64,000 nucleotides of DNA from Lojkania enalia (taxonomy: Eukaryota; Ascomycota; Dothideomycetes; Pleosporales): NCBI GenBank assembly GCA_010094045.1, contig ML986655.1, forward strand, positions 116,730 to 180,729, given 5' to 3'. This document shows, in pieces, positions 46,836-57,948 of this stretch. How positions within the stretch are numbered: the first letter of the stretch is position 1; every line of letters starts with the position of its first letter. A program made the position numbers and the translations under genes. Under the pieces are notes generated by a model. That model saw only the letters and a list, made by a program, of their open reading frames with translations. It had not been told where the DNA came from and made no database searches.

Positions 46836-48630
46836 GGTGTATCAGCTCAAAATATGGCCCGTACATGGACATTAATCGTGTTTGAAAACGCCTCAGCCGT
46901 TGCCCGCTTTCTCCGAGTCCAGTCGAGTTGAAAGACACGCGACAGATGCAGACTATTGACTGCCGGCCTTACATCCTACACTCTCCTAGCCACTATTCTA
47001 ATAACCAAATGGGACGCCTTATAGACTCCTACCTTAAAAGCAATCCATTATATCTGGATTTCCCTATCATTTCCACCCATAGCGCCGCGCATCTAGTGCC
47101 CTAAGTGCATTGCATATTGGCGCACCCCATTTTCCCAAAGCATGAACACTAAGACCCTTGTCCAGGAACTGCGAGCCTGTGACTGTTAGATTGTGGTTTG
47201 AGCCATTGCGGTGCCAAAAGCTTAGCTCTCGCTTGCCCAGGTCGGTTTCTGTAGTCGCTTTTGCCAAGCGCTGTGGTGGCCTGGGGTACCACGTTATGCT
47301 GTTGCCGCACGCTACATATACCCGTAGTGAGCATGGGATGGACTAGTTCGAAAGGGCATGGGGTATGGTATGGCCGTCGGACCACGCATAGCGAAGGATC
47401 AATTTCGAAATCGACGTCGACCCTTCACCTCTACACCATGTATGGCGCTCCTGGGTGCGGCATTCATCTTTTCTGCAACGTGGTCTGAAGAGGCTTGCCG
47501 CATTTCGCTATGAATGATCGTCACGGCTTTTCACATATTGACAATGGGCCTGGCAGTTTTCTCTCTTCGCGTAGGTGCGAGAGAGTGACTATTCGCATCA
47601 TGCTGGACCCCGACTATGCACGATCCCCAGCCGGGGGGAGGGGGGGAGAAGTCGTAGTATAGAAGCGAGCTACACGAAAACTCACACTCCTCGACGAGCG
47701 CAACCTAGCAACCGTTGTTTCGCCACCCGCGAGCCGGCGCCCTCTTATGGCTGGCTTTCGATAATCAGGCTACGCGGGCGCCCCTCTCAGCGGTCTTAGC
47801 TCGGCCGTAAACGCTGAGACGGCTTCTGTCTGTCGATGGTTTGGAAGACGGATAGACGGTTAAGTTGGTTGAGGAGTCGGAACCAACCTGAATTGAGGAG
47901 TAGTGGGTGGCCCGGGCTACATAGCAGAACGGATCTTGCCGGGAAATTGCCGTCCCTATGTTCCCGCTTAGCTTTCGACGCGATGCTGAGGACGTCTCGC
48001 GGTAGTGTGGAGGGATGTGCGTAGAATGACTCGAGGATGGAGTGAGCGACGGACTTCGACAAAAAGGTAGGTATCAAGCCGTATCCGTGGGGTGGTGGCG
48101 TTGGGTTTTGGAGAAGATAGATGAGCGGTGTACGACGCTAACCTGCATACTCTTCTGTCGCAACATGTTCCAAACTGTGGCACAGCATTGTCTTCACCTA
48201 TTTTCGCAATCACACCAACCGGAATTCTTGGATTCACGTTCCGAGTGCCCTGCCCCCCAGCCCCTGGGGGCCTTACCAAGGCTAACTTTAGGTAAACATC
48301 GCGCGTGCTTAACTATTCAACCCAAGTGGCCGGGATGCAGCGCGAGGATGCAGTTCCCTGCCTCATTTGGACCGCAAGCGGTAAGGCTATGCTGGCCCTG
48401 GGCGTTTTTTGGGGGCCAGAATGGTGCGTGAAGGGCTGGGATGATGGTTGATCGCAGGCCTAAAGAGTGGGAATGCTCCTACGAAGTGGGACTCTCGTCG
48501 TACTCTTGGTTCTTGGTTTTGTCCTTCCTATCATCTTCAAGTGTGGGATCTGTATGTTCGCAAACAACCGGGTTCATTTGAGCTCTATCGTACCTTCGTT
48601 AACTATAGTTGAACGGATAGAGTGAGGACG
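46836..48630. other. Gene-free intergenic region
   Basis: About 1.8 kb upstream of the PAN-like surface protein gene. ORFs of 60-130 codons occur on both strands around 47070-48430, but overlap each other and show no family. The stretch includes GC-rich runs such as at 47630-47650. I see nothing I can support. Confidence 0.4.
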
Positions 48631-50362
48631 ATGCTGTCAAGAGAGAGTCTGTTGTCTCTGGTTTTGGTGTCAGCGGTGCTGGCTACACCTCGTAAGTTCA
48701 CGGCTCGTTCTCTTGTTCGACTTGGGTGGAGGTGGATCAAATCTGTCGTTCGCGACTTGAAAACGGATGTAAATCCTTAGTTACGACCCGGATGAAATAG
48801 CTCTTCGCGACATGGGGGGAATAGGTAGATCTGACCAAAGGTATAGTGATCGCAGAGAGGATAGAGACGCGTGATCTTGGAGTTCGGCAAACATCGAACT
48901 GTCCCGACGCATATACATCCCAGAATGGCCTTAAGTTCACCACATACTGCAACCAGAACAATCCGTTCAACGGTACGTCTCCTTCGCATCACTTCCTCCA
49001 ATCTGTACCCGATAGTCGAGAATAGCTACTGACGTAATATATAGATGCCTTAGACCCGTTTACTACTTCGACAATGGAAGAGTGCCTGGAGCGGTGTTCA
49101 CGGTTCTGGGGTAAAGGCGAGGGGTGCTTTGGTGTTGTGTGGTCGGAGGACCAGGACTGTTGGATAAGGAACAGGTACGTCCCTATCTGCCGTCTTCCAT
49201 GTTTTATCTTAATATACTTCTTCATTCAAGTGGACGGAGGATAACTAACAAGATTAGTACAACCGGCACCGCTGGCCTCAAATCAGAAGACGGCATGCAT
49301 TCCGCCCTTGTCGATCCGCGGTCTCAAATGGATCCGCTAGACACCGACTGCCCCTACCCTGAAGCCTCAACACACTCCTTGAACTCGACAGCGGGCCAGG
49401 GCTTACAATTCACAATGAACTGCAATAAGGATATCCAAGGCGGCGATGAGCGCTGGTCAGGGTATCCCGAGTACCTCAGCGAACAGTTCCGCGCTTTCTA
49501 CCACGCAACTAGTATCGAACAGTGTCTTACTATCTGTGCTACCGAGCATCCCCTGTGCAAAGCTGTCATCTGGAGTCCAAATTATGGCATGGGTTGGGCT
49601 AATTGCTGGCCTAAGAGTGACTTTGTAGGAAAGTTTCAGGAAGTGGGTCCGAATCGCGGAATTGTCCATGCTGCATCCTTTACTTCGATCGAAAGAATTG
49701 ATACGAACTGTCCCGAAGATGATACATATACCGCACAAGGAAACAAGGAGTTCGAGATCCATTGCGGGCAGTATAACGAGGGTCAAAACATCACATCGGT
49801 CCACAGACAGAATTTGACGAGTTGTATGGATGCCTGTGCGAGCTCGGACAAGGACTGTATCGGCGTCGTTTTCGATTCGAGTTTAATCGGAGGGTACCCA
49901 AATTGTTACCTCCAAAACTCCTCGTCTATTATTTCGGACTCCGATTCAGCTATGTACGCCGCTCTGTCTGGAACTGTGGTCCCGACCACTTCTAGCTCTT
50001 CTCTTCCTAGCGGCAATAGTGGCGATAGTGGCGATAGTGGCGATAGTGGCGATAGTGGCAATAGTGACGGCGAGTCGAGCTCAAAAGCCTGGATTGCGGG
50101 TCCAGTCATCGGCGGTATTGTTGGCATCGGTCTCGTTGTAGGAGCCTTCATTTGGTGGCGGCGGAGGCGAAATAACGGAGGTGGAATTGGAAAGGCTGGA
50201 GAAGTGCTAGGATACCCTCATTACAATGCTCCGCCCACTGAATTGCATGCTGAGGCAGCAAGAGAGGTACCTGGTGACATGGTACACACAGGCTACAAGC
50301 CCAGCGCCAAATATGCACATTCGACGGAGTCACAGGGAACGAGAGCGGAGTTACCGTCATAA
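48631..50362 (+). CDS. PAN/apple-like single-pass surface protein
   Basis: Exons 48631-48691, 48856-48972, 49045-49174 and 49258-50362 encode 470 residues. A signal peptide (LLSLVLVSAVLATP) begins the protein. Three Cys-rich modules of the PAN/apple type follow, each starting NCPD/DCPY/NCPE and containing the CLxxC-like helix (MEECLERCSRFWGKGEGC; IEQCLTICATEHPLCKAVIW; LTSCMDACASSDKDCIGVVF). A Ser-rich spacer with five GDS/GNS tripeptides (9-bp DNA repeats at 50012-50065) leads to a transmembrane helix (WIAGPVIGGIVGIGLVVGAF) with WWRRRR just inside, and a cytosolic tail of about 65 residues. It probably binds carbohydrate or protein at the cell surface. The first intron (164 nt) has a second possible acceptor nine bases on. 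Confidence 0.78.
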
Positions 50363-51521
50363 TCAAGCTTCTTGCTCTTAGGAAAAATATGTGGAGAAAG
50401 AAAACACATGAGGAATGATGAAAGGATAAATGGGAAGATGATTGGAAAGAAGCGCAACGGCCTTATTGTATGAGATGGTTTGGCGAAATGGATGGTTTGA
50501 TGACGCCAGCATGACCTTGAGTTCGGACAGGCAGCCTTCCGCGCTACTTTGTTTCGTACTGGTACATAACCCCCTTCAGTTACTTTTACCCTTCTTTGTA
50601 CCTTTTACGACTAACCGTCAGAAGCTTTCTCATGGATATCCTCTAGTATAGTAATACAGTACTAAGACCACGGCGAAAGCTTACCGTGCTTGACTTCCAT
50701 GTGCAGTTATTTCCGTGCCAACTTCCAGTTTGATTTATTGCCGTTCACTTGATTGACTCTTTCAAAATAGCTTCATTAGATACTACAAAAGGAAGCCGTT
50801 TTAATCTGACGGGACAAAACGATTGAATTATGTAGAGAGGGTGGGGTAAGAGGAGAAGAGAGAAAAAGAGCTCTCTCGAAGTGAATAGGCAATTCCCTCA
50901 TGTGGTGGTAGAGCAAGCTACTCTGTATTCGTACGTGAGTGAAGTATTATGTCGGGAAGAGGAAAAAAAAAAAAAAAAAAATTTTTAAAGCCAAATAAAA
51001 ATTCGCTAACTGCAGTGCAGGAGGGAATAACGTCCAATTTAATTCATGTAGCTTGCGGCGTAGATGTCTCTCACAAGTCGCGAGGCTAACGGCACAGCTC
51101 TTCCATGCTCCATCAAAGGGGCATATGGCGGACCACTGACAGGCGATTCGAACGAGACCATTCCGAGTTCGCATCAAGATAACCAAGCGATATGGAAATA
51201 ACTGATCGTTTTGGATTATAACTATCCCACATGCACTGTTCTTACACGGTTTGCTGGCAGCATATTTGCCAGCGAGCCCACAACGCCGAGTCTTCGCTCC
51301 ATGCAGACCACACCCCAGCCCCCCGAAGCATCTATTTTACAATAAAAACCCATGATGAGAGGTGAGAGAATAATGGCGATAAAAAGTAGTAATGCAAAAG
51401 TCTTAAATGGAAAGGAAGTGCAGCAATCCACGCTTTTATCTGGTTCGAAATGGCGCATCGGTCCGAGTCTGATATGTCCGGTGTTCTCTGTACATTAGGT
51501 AGGGAGTTTTTCAATGAACAC
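50363..51521. other. Intergenic between convergent genes
   Basis: Holds the 3' flanks of the PAN-like gene and of TIM23. An 18-base poly-A run lies near 50963-50981. No gene recognised. Confidence 0.4.
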
Positions 51522-52292
51522 TTAATCGTCCGCTTCGAAGAAAACCTTCCTTGTCATCTGCGCGCACATTAGCGCATGTCTACAAGGCTAATCACATTGG
51601 CGCCCCGGGAATAGAACTTACGGCCCAAGCCCCCGCGATACTAGCAACGATTCCACTAGAAATCAACATTGGTCTTACCCCCCTCGTGCTCTTAAAGATT
51701 GCACCGCTTAATGCGCCTGCCATTACGGAGTTCGTCATATCGTGCTTCCCCCTAAAGTTCCCAATCGTGCTATTGATTCCATTGTACACCATGGCAATGA
51801 CACCAGCGCTATTTCCCAAAAAAGGCCCTCGGCGTGTGATAGCGTTCAGCACTCCGTTTAGTCGTAATCGAGGCGGCATTGTCGCGGGGTTCTTCTGCAG
51901 ACCCTCCGCAAGTCCCCAAGCCCCACCGACGGAGAGAGCTGAGAGGTAGGATACGCCGGTGCCGTAGCAAAGATCGTCTGACCAGCCGCGAGAGGGGAGC
52001 GCGGAGCGGGAACCGGGAAGATCGGAGAGGACTGAGTCTTCGAGAGTTAGGTAATCGAGGGTATCTTTGTTGAGGCCAGCGAGAGGATGTAGCTGCGATG
52101 GGTCATATAGGAAGTCAGACGGGTTCTGGATGGCGGTCGAGGGGTCGAAGGGTGTGGGTGTGAAGGTATCGTGTGGTTCTTGGGTTGTAGTGGGCGGGGA
52201 GGTGGACTTTCGTCCTGTGAGTGTGTCCCAACTATCAGAATAATTAGTGCTGGATATAGAAGGTTCAAAGGGAGCGGGCTGTACATGGTCAT
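51522..52292 (-). CDS. TIM23: Mitochondrial inner-membrane translocase subunit Tim23
   Basis: Exons 52292-52285 (8 nt), 52231-51622 and 51557-51522 (36 nt) encode 217 residues. Tim23 forms the presequence channel of the inner membrane. The eight-base first exon supplies MTI and splices to WDTLTGRK, the usual fungal start. The N-terminal intermembrane region has PLAGLNKDTLDYLTLED, and the C-terminal channel domain carries LPSRGWSDDLCYGTGVSYLS, then GGAWGLAEGL, TRRGPFLGNSAGVIAMVY, GKHDMTNSVMAGALSGAIFK and STRGVRPMLISSGIVASIAG, the four Tim17/22/23 helices. The last exon adds MTRKVFFEADD. Introns are 53 and 64 nt. Two very short exons mean the gene is easily mis-predicted as starting far upstream. 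Confidence 0.94.
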
Positions 52293-52645
52293 GTTGTAAG
52301 TGTGTGGAGGCAGGCGCTGAACTCGAGGCGGCTCTCTCCCAAATGGCGCGCTGAGCCGTCAATGCTGTCGGATACCCTGAACGCCGGGAATGCGAAAACA
52401 ACAAGCAACCCAGGTAAGGAAAGTAAATAAGTCGCAGCGACAGGAGATGCGCAAATGATGAGGAGGCGGCAGGCGGCGATGCTGGTGGATGTCGACGTGA
52501 TAATTTTCTGGCAGGAGTGACGACCCAGGCGCACGGGCCGCGGCGGTCGGCATGTCGGCCCTTGCTCTTCTGCTTCCGAGCTCGGAAAGAATCCAAGAGA
52601 ATTCCTCACCACCGAGCGTCAACACCAAGCCTGGGTATCGTCAAG
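52293..52645. promoter_or_regulatory. Divergent promoter, TIM23 and URA5
   Basis: 353 bp separate the ATG codons. An open frame through this region on either strand is non-conserved and results from absence of stops. Confidence 0.5.
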
Positions 52646-53353
52646 ATGGCGGCATCGTTGCCTAGCTATAAGCAAGACTTCTTGAAGGACTGCATATCTG
52701 CCGAAGCCCTCAAATTCGGCACATTCACCCTGAAGTCTAAGCGCGTATCGCCCTATTTCTTCAACGCTGGTCTCTTCCACCGCGCCGATCTACTGCGCTC
52801 GATATCCTCCGCATATGCGCATACTCTCAAAGCACATGGTGAATCCGATCCAACGTTCCAATTTGATATCTTGTTTGGTCCGGCATATAAGGGAATTCCG
52901 CTGGCCGCGGCAGCAGTAGATAAGCTTGCGGATTTGGATATAGAGAAATATGGCAGGAAGAGCTACAGCTTCAACCGCAAGGAGGCCAAGGACCATGGTG
53001 AGGGTGGGAACATTGTTGGTGCTTCGCTAAAGGGCCAGAAGATTGTCATTGTGGACGATGTGATCACCGCGGGAACCGCCATTCGCGAAGCGATCGAAAT
53101 CATCAAAAAAGAGGGTGGGAAGCTCGTAGGAATCATCGTGGCATTTGATAGGCAAGAGAAGACACCTAGTGCTACGGATGATGATGGGACACCGAGACCA
53201 AGTGCCATTGGTGAGGTCAGGAAACAGTATGGCATTCCCGTGCTTGCAATCTTGACGCTTGACGATATTATCGAGTATCTGAGGAGCTTAGGAGATGCGG
53301 ACGACTTAAAGAGGCTAGATGAATACCGGGAGAAGTATAGAGCGAGTGATTGA
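52646..53353 (+). CDS. URA5: Orotate phosphoribosyltransferase
   Basis: A single-exon gene for 235 residues. OPRT joins orotate to PRPP giving OMP in pyrimidine synthesis in the cytosol. The sequence shows [20 protein letters not shown], the [11 protein letters not shown] motif, the catalytic loop segment [15 protein letters not shown], and the PRPP-binding signature [13 protein letters not shown] at about 133-145. The start ATG at 52646 (TCAAGATGG) follows an upstream in-frame open stretch without conservation. Length and order match fungal Ura5. A single copy in the window; expression is probably linked to the divergent TIM23 promoter. Confidence 0.96.
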   Translation: MAASLPSYKQDFLKDCISAEALKFGTFTLKSKRVSPYFFNAGLFHRADLLRSISSAYAHTLKAHGESDPTFQFDILFGPAYKGIPLAAAAVDKLADLDIEKYGRKSYSFNRKEAKDHGEGGNIVGASLKGQKIVIVDDVITAGTAIREAIEIIKKEGGKLVGIIVAFDRQEKTPSATDDDGTPRPSAIGEVRKQYGIPVLAILTLDDIIEYLRSLGDADDLKRLDEYREKYRASD

Positions 53354-54164
53354 CAGAAAGTCAATGGAGGTAAATGAGAGCAAAGTTATTTGTGATTTGT
53401 ATGGGTATGACGCCGTCTGGAATGGCTACGAACCATAGAATATGACTAGAGCGGGCCATCTGCGAACAAACTGGTTAGATCACTTTGCTGAACGGCCCCG
53501 GCCTATTTCTCACAAGGAAAAAAAGTAGTTCCATCCCAGAGATAGGAGAGGGTAAACACCGTCTGGCACAAGGCAATGCAATGCTAATAGTGAGAAACCC
53601 TCTATCGGGGCAACTCAACCTATGCCCCAACTACCATCCGGCTTGGTCATACCAAACACCGCTTGAAATCCCCCAGCAGGCATTTTGATAAGTGACGTCG
53701 CCTGCAATCAACGAAGTTTTGTCTGAACTTGCCTATTTGGGCAACTGCGGTACTCACTCTCCCACTCGTACCCAGACCTACCGCAAGATGGGGAAATTTA
53801 CTGAACATTGATATCAAAGTTGGACGTGGGATAACCATCGAGGTCAATGTTGGGGTGTTGGCATAGTTCGTAATATTGATGTGGTTGGTGGTGACTCGTC
53901 TGTGCCCTCAACTTTACAGACGAGTTGCCGAAGTATAATCGCCACCCAACCCTCACGCTACTTGAGCGGACTACCCAGACGCAATATAAAACCAATTTTA
54001 AGGTAATGAGCCAATTATGTCCGTATTATCTAATGTGCTAAAGCTGGGTGTGGTCCACGCCAACTCAACTCCTAAATGCGTGGTTGCTAACGCATTGCCG
54101 TCCAAAAGAACCCCCAATGCAACCCAACATCACCGCTAAATGCTTTTGCAAACCTAAAATTCCT
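53354..54164. other. Intergenic between convergent genes
   Basis: 811 bp of 3' flanks. No coding sequence recognised. ORFs here are below 70 codons except shadows of neighbours. Confidence 0.4.
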
Positions 54165-56003
54165 TCATTGATCATTTTCCTCTCCATCCCCCCATACGCC
54201 CATCTCCTCCCTCGCCACCTCATCCAAATCCACCATACCTTCCCTGCGATCGACAGCCTCTTCATCATCACTGCTGTCATCCTTCGCTTCTTCTTTTGAC
54301 ATCTCACCCCAACCAGCGTCTTCTTCATCTTGCTCGTGTCCAAATGAAGGCGAGACGGGAACGTAGTCATCCATCAAATTTTGAGGCATGCCAGTCGGAT
54401 ACTGCCGATTGTGATCAGACGTAGGCGGCGGAGTTAGCGCCATCATTGCCATTTCAGGTTCTTGGCTCAAGGGGGATTCTGTCTCCTCCTCAATCGTCCT
54501 CGTTGGTGTGGCAGGTGCAGCTTCTCTGTCTGTGGGGACCTCCTGATGGATTTGGTGCTTTTGTTCATGCTTTAATATCGGATGCGGTTGAGCCTCCTGT
54601 TTCGACTTTGGCTGTTCTGGTTCTTTTCGTGGTTTCAAATCTTCAACAGGCTGTGTAGGGGGAAGTTTCGCATGATGCTCCGTTTGGTGCTGTTGGGAGA
54701 ATGGGAAGATGGAGAATAAAGTTGAGCTGAGACTTTGTCTGTTTGCTACAGGCGGCCTTGCAAGGGATTCATCCTGGTTCTTGGCAGCCATTTTAAGTGG
54801 AGGCACTGATGCTGAATGGGAATGCAAAGGTTTGGATGAGAGCACGCTAGGACTGGGTGGCTTGGTGACAAGTTTGTCCGGTAGCTCGGCAGCACAAATT
54901 TCGCAAGATGCGAGTTCTGGGTGATTGAGAAACGTGCAACGGGGGCACTGCTTCATCTGTACGGGCGACGAAGCTCGCGCCTGCGGTGTTGGCTCCTGCA
55001 CAGGTGGTCGAGATATTGGATGAGGGGTCGGTCGGGTGTCATTGCCCGGGATATGATATCCAGGGCTATATCTCTGCGCCGCCTTCGAAGTCTGCCTCCT
55101 GGGTGATGAATTCGGATTTGATGGTCTTTGTTCCTTATTCGCCGGTTGAGGGGCTATCGGTCCCGGTGATGGATCAACTGATATGGCAATCGTAACATCC
55201 CTCTTTGTCCCGCATTTCAGGCACTGGCATTGTCTAACTACGCTCCTCGTATACGTATCGGTAACCTCAGCCGGCGCATCGAATCTGATCTCAAACCTGT
55301 CCGGCTCACCAAACGGCTTCGCTTTATCCTTCTGTTTCCAGGCCGTTGCATTCGCATACCCAGCACCCTTTGCCACAATCGGCATGATCGGGTCGACGGC
55401 CCCAAACACCAGATGGTCCACATATGGTACGAGAATAAGTGTCCCACTAGCCTTGATCTTCGCGTCCACTTCCGGGCGAAGGCTGAAGTCGTCAACAGCG
55501 TGAAGGTGTCGGAAGTACTTGTTGAACATGTCCCCATACCAACTCCGCACTCGAACACCATGTTGTAGTAGCTCTTGTGGTGTAGTCTTCAACGCGGGCG
55601 AAGGCCATAATGCGTCAATCAAATGTTTCTCTTTAAGCGCTTTCCGGACCATCAGATCTAGCCTACAGCTTTCGAAGAGCTTCTTTTCTAGCCGTTCATG
55701 GATTTCATATTTCGCGAAGCGAATCACTATGCCCCTAACAAATCCCGAATCGAGATTCCATTTTCTAACGAAATAGTCTAGCGACTCAAGGTCTTTCTGA
55801 GCCTGAGCGTTGGCGGGGCGGAAGCTTAGTGGAGCGAGCTCGTGCCCCATGGATACCCATCGTTGAGGCTGTCGGGGTTCTGCTGTTGCAGTGCTGAAGA
55901 AAGACCGTATAGGCGCATATTCAGCCTTGAAGTAGTTGAAGACGAAATCAAGGAAATCTGCCTCGTTCAGAGGCAGCATAGCGTGACCGCGCGGAATATC
56001 CAT
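54165..56003 (-). CDS. RanBP2-type zinc-finger protein, function unknown
   Basis: A single-exon gene for 612 residues starting ATG at 56003. The N-terminal 260 residues are folded-looking (LNEADFLDFVFNYFKAEYAP, HERLEKKLFESCRLDLMVRK, LILVPYVDHLVFGAVDP), with an unusual CQCLKC cluster at 259-264. A RanBP2/NZF-type zinc finger follows at 351-371 (CPRCTFLNHPELASCEIC; Cys 353, 356, 367, 370). Such fingers commonly bind ubiquitin or single-stranded RNA. The remaining 240 residues are disordered, rich in Pro, Gln, Glu and Lys, and end in an acidic region (DEEDAGWGEMSKEEAKDDSS) before the stop. No catalytic domain is recognisable. It may be a ubiquitin- or RNA-binding adaptor; that is inference from the finger alone. 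Confidence 0.8.
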   Translation of the reverse strand: MDIPRGHAMLPLNEADFLDFVFNYFKAEYAPIRSFFSTATAEPRQPQRWVSMGHELAPLSFRPANAQAQKDLESLDYFVRKWNLDSGFVRGIVIRFAKYEIHERLEKKLFESCRLDLMVRKALKEKHLIDALWPSPALKTTPQELLQHGVRVRSWYGDMFNKYFRHLHAVDDFSLRPEVDAKIKASGTLILVPYVDHLVFGAVDPIMPIVAKGAGYANATAWKQKDKAKPFGEPDRFEIRFDAPAEVTDTYTRSVVRQCQCLKCGTKRDVTIAISVDPSPGPIAPQPANKEQRPSNPNSSPRRQTSKAAQRYSPGYHIPGNDTRPTPHPISRPPVQEPTPQARASSPVQMKQCPRCTFLNHPELASCEICAAELPDKLVTKPPSPSVLSSKPLHSHSASVPPLKMAAKNQDESLARPPVANRQSLSSTLFSIFPFSQQHQTEHHAKLPPTQPVEDLKPRKEPEQPKSKQEAQPHPILKHEQKHQIHQEVPTDREAAPATPTRTIEEETESPLSQEPEMAMMALTPPPTSDHNRQYPTGMPQNLMDDYVPVSPSFGHEQDEEDAGWGEMSKEEAKDDSSDDEEAVDRREGMVDLDEVAREEMGVWGDGEENDQ

Positions 56004-57300
56004 GTTTTTAGCAGCAGCGTCGATGTGGCGAGATTCTGAAAACCGAACGACAAGCGCACTCCAAAATCCTTCCTCTTGTGAAAAATCTAAAAAGAGGCAA
56101 GTGAACGGAGGCTCTACTGAGCCTGAAGAGAAGGCGAGGAATAGAGGACACTGTGCCTCTCCTACGCTTAAGCTCTAGTCAATAACGCTGCTGCCTTGGG
56201 CACGGTGGAGGAAATACGTGTGCACACCAGCCCAAAGTGTAGAAAGTGACGAATCCCGCTAGATCTCACAGCCACACGCTCGTGATAGTAGCGGAAATGG
56301 TATGGTTGCTGCTTCGTCAACTTGATGATTGGAGTGTGACCAAGGCAAATCTTGGGCGCTGCGTCATGCGATGTGGCGGTGTGGCGCAGCTTGGGTGCTT
56401 TAAAGAGCACCAGTCCGCCCGATAGGGACAACATATATGCTGAGGACAGACTCAAAAAAAAAAGCCCGAATTTCCCCCTACTCCACTGATTTTACCGTCT
56501 TCGGAATTTTTGCAAAAATAACGAGAATTGGTTGGTCGCAGACTTAAGCTGTCTGTGCTATTACAATAACTGCTGCGTCAACAAGTACATGGTAAATGGA
56601 GCACCAAAGTTCCGCGGTCCTGTTGGAGCAAGACTACTAAAAAGAAAACCTTTGCATTTTAAAATCAGATTAGCCTTAGAACAGTTCACGAAGCGCTCTA
56701 AAACGTTAGAACAATCGAAAATAAGAAAAATGGCAACTCCAAAAACTGTGCTTATAAGCTATGATGGGAGTAAGCTCGCGGGGTTTTAAGTGTCCTCTCC
56801 ACACCTGCAAGATCCATCGAAACCGGAATACCACCAAAACAAGCTCGCCGAAAATATAATATGATAGTACTCTGCGGATATAATGAGGTGCAGATTTTAC
56901 AAAACTAAATTAACTACATGCTACATACAGAAACTAATATCTAGAGGAATTGTAGAGAATGTCTGTATATAAAGAATGGAATATAATTTTTGAATACGGG
57001 AAGATGTTGGCTGGGCTGAAATGTCACCCTTCCTCCACGCATTTTTTAAGGTGTGGAGAGACTTACCTTAATCGATTATATATAAAAACCATGCTAACGA
57101 CCTGTCATGATGTGTGTCCAATGAAAGACTGTCTCGACGCAAGCCCCAGAATCAGGTCTAAAACCCCTAATATCATGTCTACAACGCCTATCGTCGAGTT
57201 ATGTGCTCGAAGAACTGATACGCAGGCTAAGAACCTACTACAATGTCAGAATAATATTCCAGAAACGAAATTAGCCCCACACTTTCTATAGAATTAAAGA
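56004..57300. other. Intergenic, transition to the AT-rich block
   Basis: Contains the promoter of the zinc-finger gene, then a gene-free stretch that becomes AT-rich from about 56800. An ORF of 110 codons at 56959-57291 (plus) has no relatives I recognise and is Cys-containing without a signal peptide. Confidence 0.4.
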
Positions 57301-57343
57301 ACATTGTTCTCCTCCAATATGTTAGAAATCCCGAAGCCAGTAC

Positions 57344-57948
57344 TGAGATAAGATTCGGATATAGTATAAGCTACTAGCTTTATTTATAGCAGGCAGCGAG
57401 CTGTAATAGTAGACTAGGGTCTTTAATTACATGGGGTTTAGTATAGAGATAGTCCCTATACTATTTTATAATAATTAGTAGATAGTAGGTATTACTACTA
57501 AAGTAGTAGATAGACTATAGACTAGGTTATATTATATAGATACTTATTAGATATAGATTTAATAAGAAGTTAAAGTAGGAAGGTTATAGGTTAGCTAGAA
57601 GCTAACAAACTAGATACTAGCAGACGATCTTATAAAGGTACTACCTAAGTAGAAGTACTTTATTTTTTTAAAGCAGCTTAGTCTTATAGAAGTATTTAGA
57701 CTAGTTAACTAGAAGGTAGCTTTACTATTTACTATAACTAGAGAGGTATTATTACAGCGACGCGTATCAGATTATTAACGCTAGATAAATAAGTATTAGA
57801 TTAAGCTATATAGATAACTAATATACTACTATTATAATAGTTTAAAATATCTAGATAAAGAGAGAAAGAAGATAGATATTAGGTCGTATATATATATATT
57901 AGAGGTTCGGGTCTATATATAATGTGGTGAGAGGCGAATCTTATCTCA
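57344..57948. repeat. LTR-like unit of 605 bp with inverted ends
   Basis: The unit starts TGAGATAAGATTCG and ends CGAATCTTATCTCA, perfect 14-bp inverted ends with TG...CA termini, as an LTR or a short inverted-repeat element would have. No clear duplication of flanks (AGTAC/GGAAG). Sequence following it (57951-58140) resembles 15933-16090, so both are parts of one AT-rich repeat family. Confidence 0.5.

Noticed and set aside
47796..48431. ORFs of 93-129 codons on both strands
   Set aside because: They overlap each other antiparallel, with no family and no spliced model.
52290..52628. Upstream extension of the TIM23 frame (long Arg/Pro-rich N-terminus)
   Set aside because: It is not conserved, runs into the URA5 promoter and contradicts the splice that restores the canonical start.
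56959..57291. 110-codon ORF with several cysteines, considered as a small secreted effector
   Set aside because: It has no signal peptide and lies at the margin of the AT-rich repeats. Kept only as a note in the intergenic entry.
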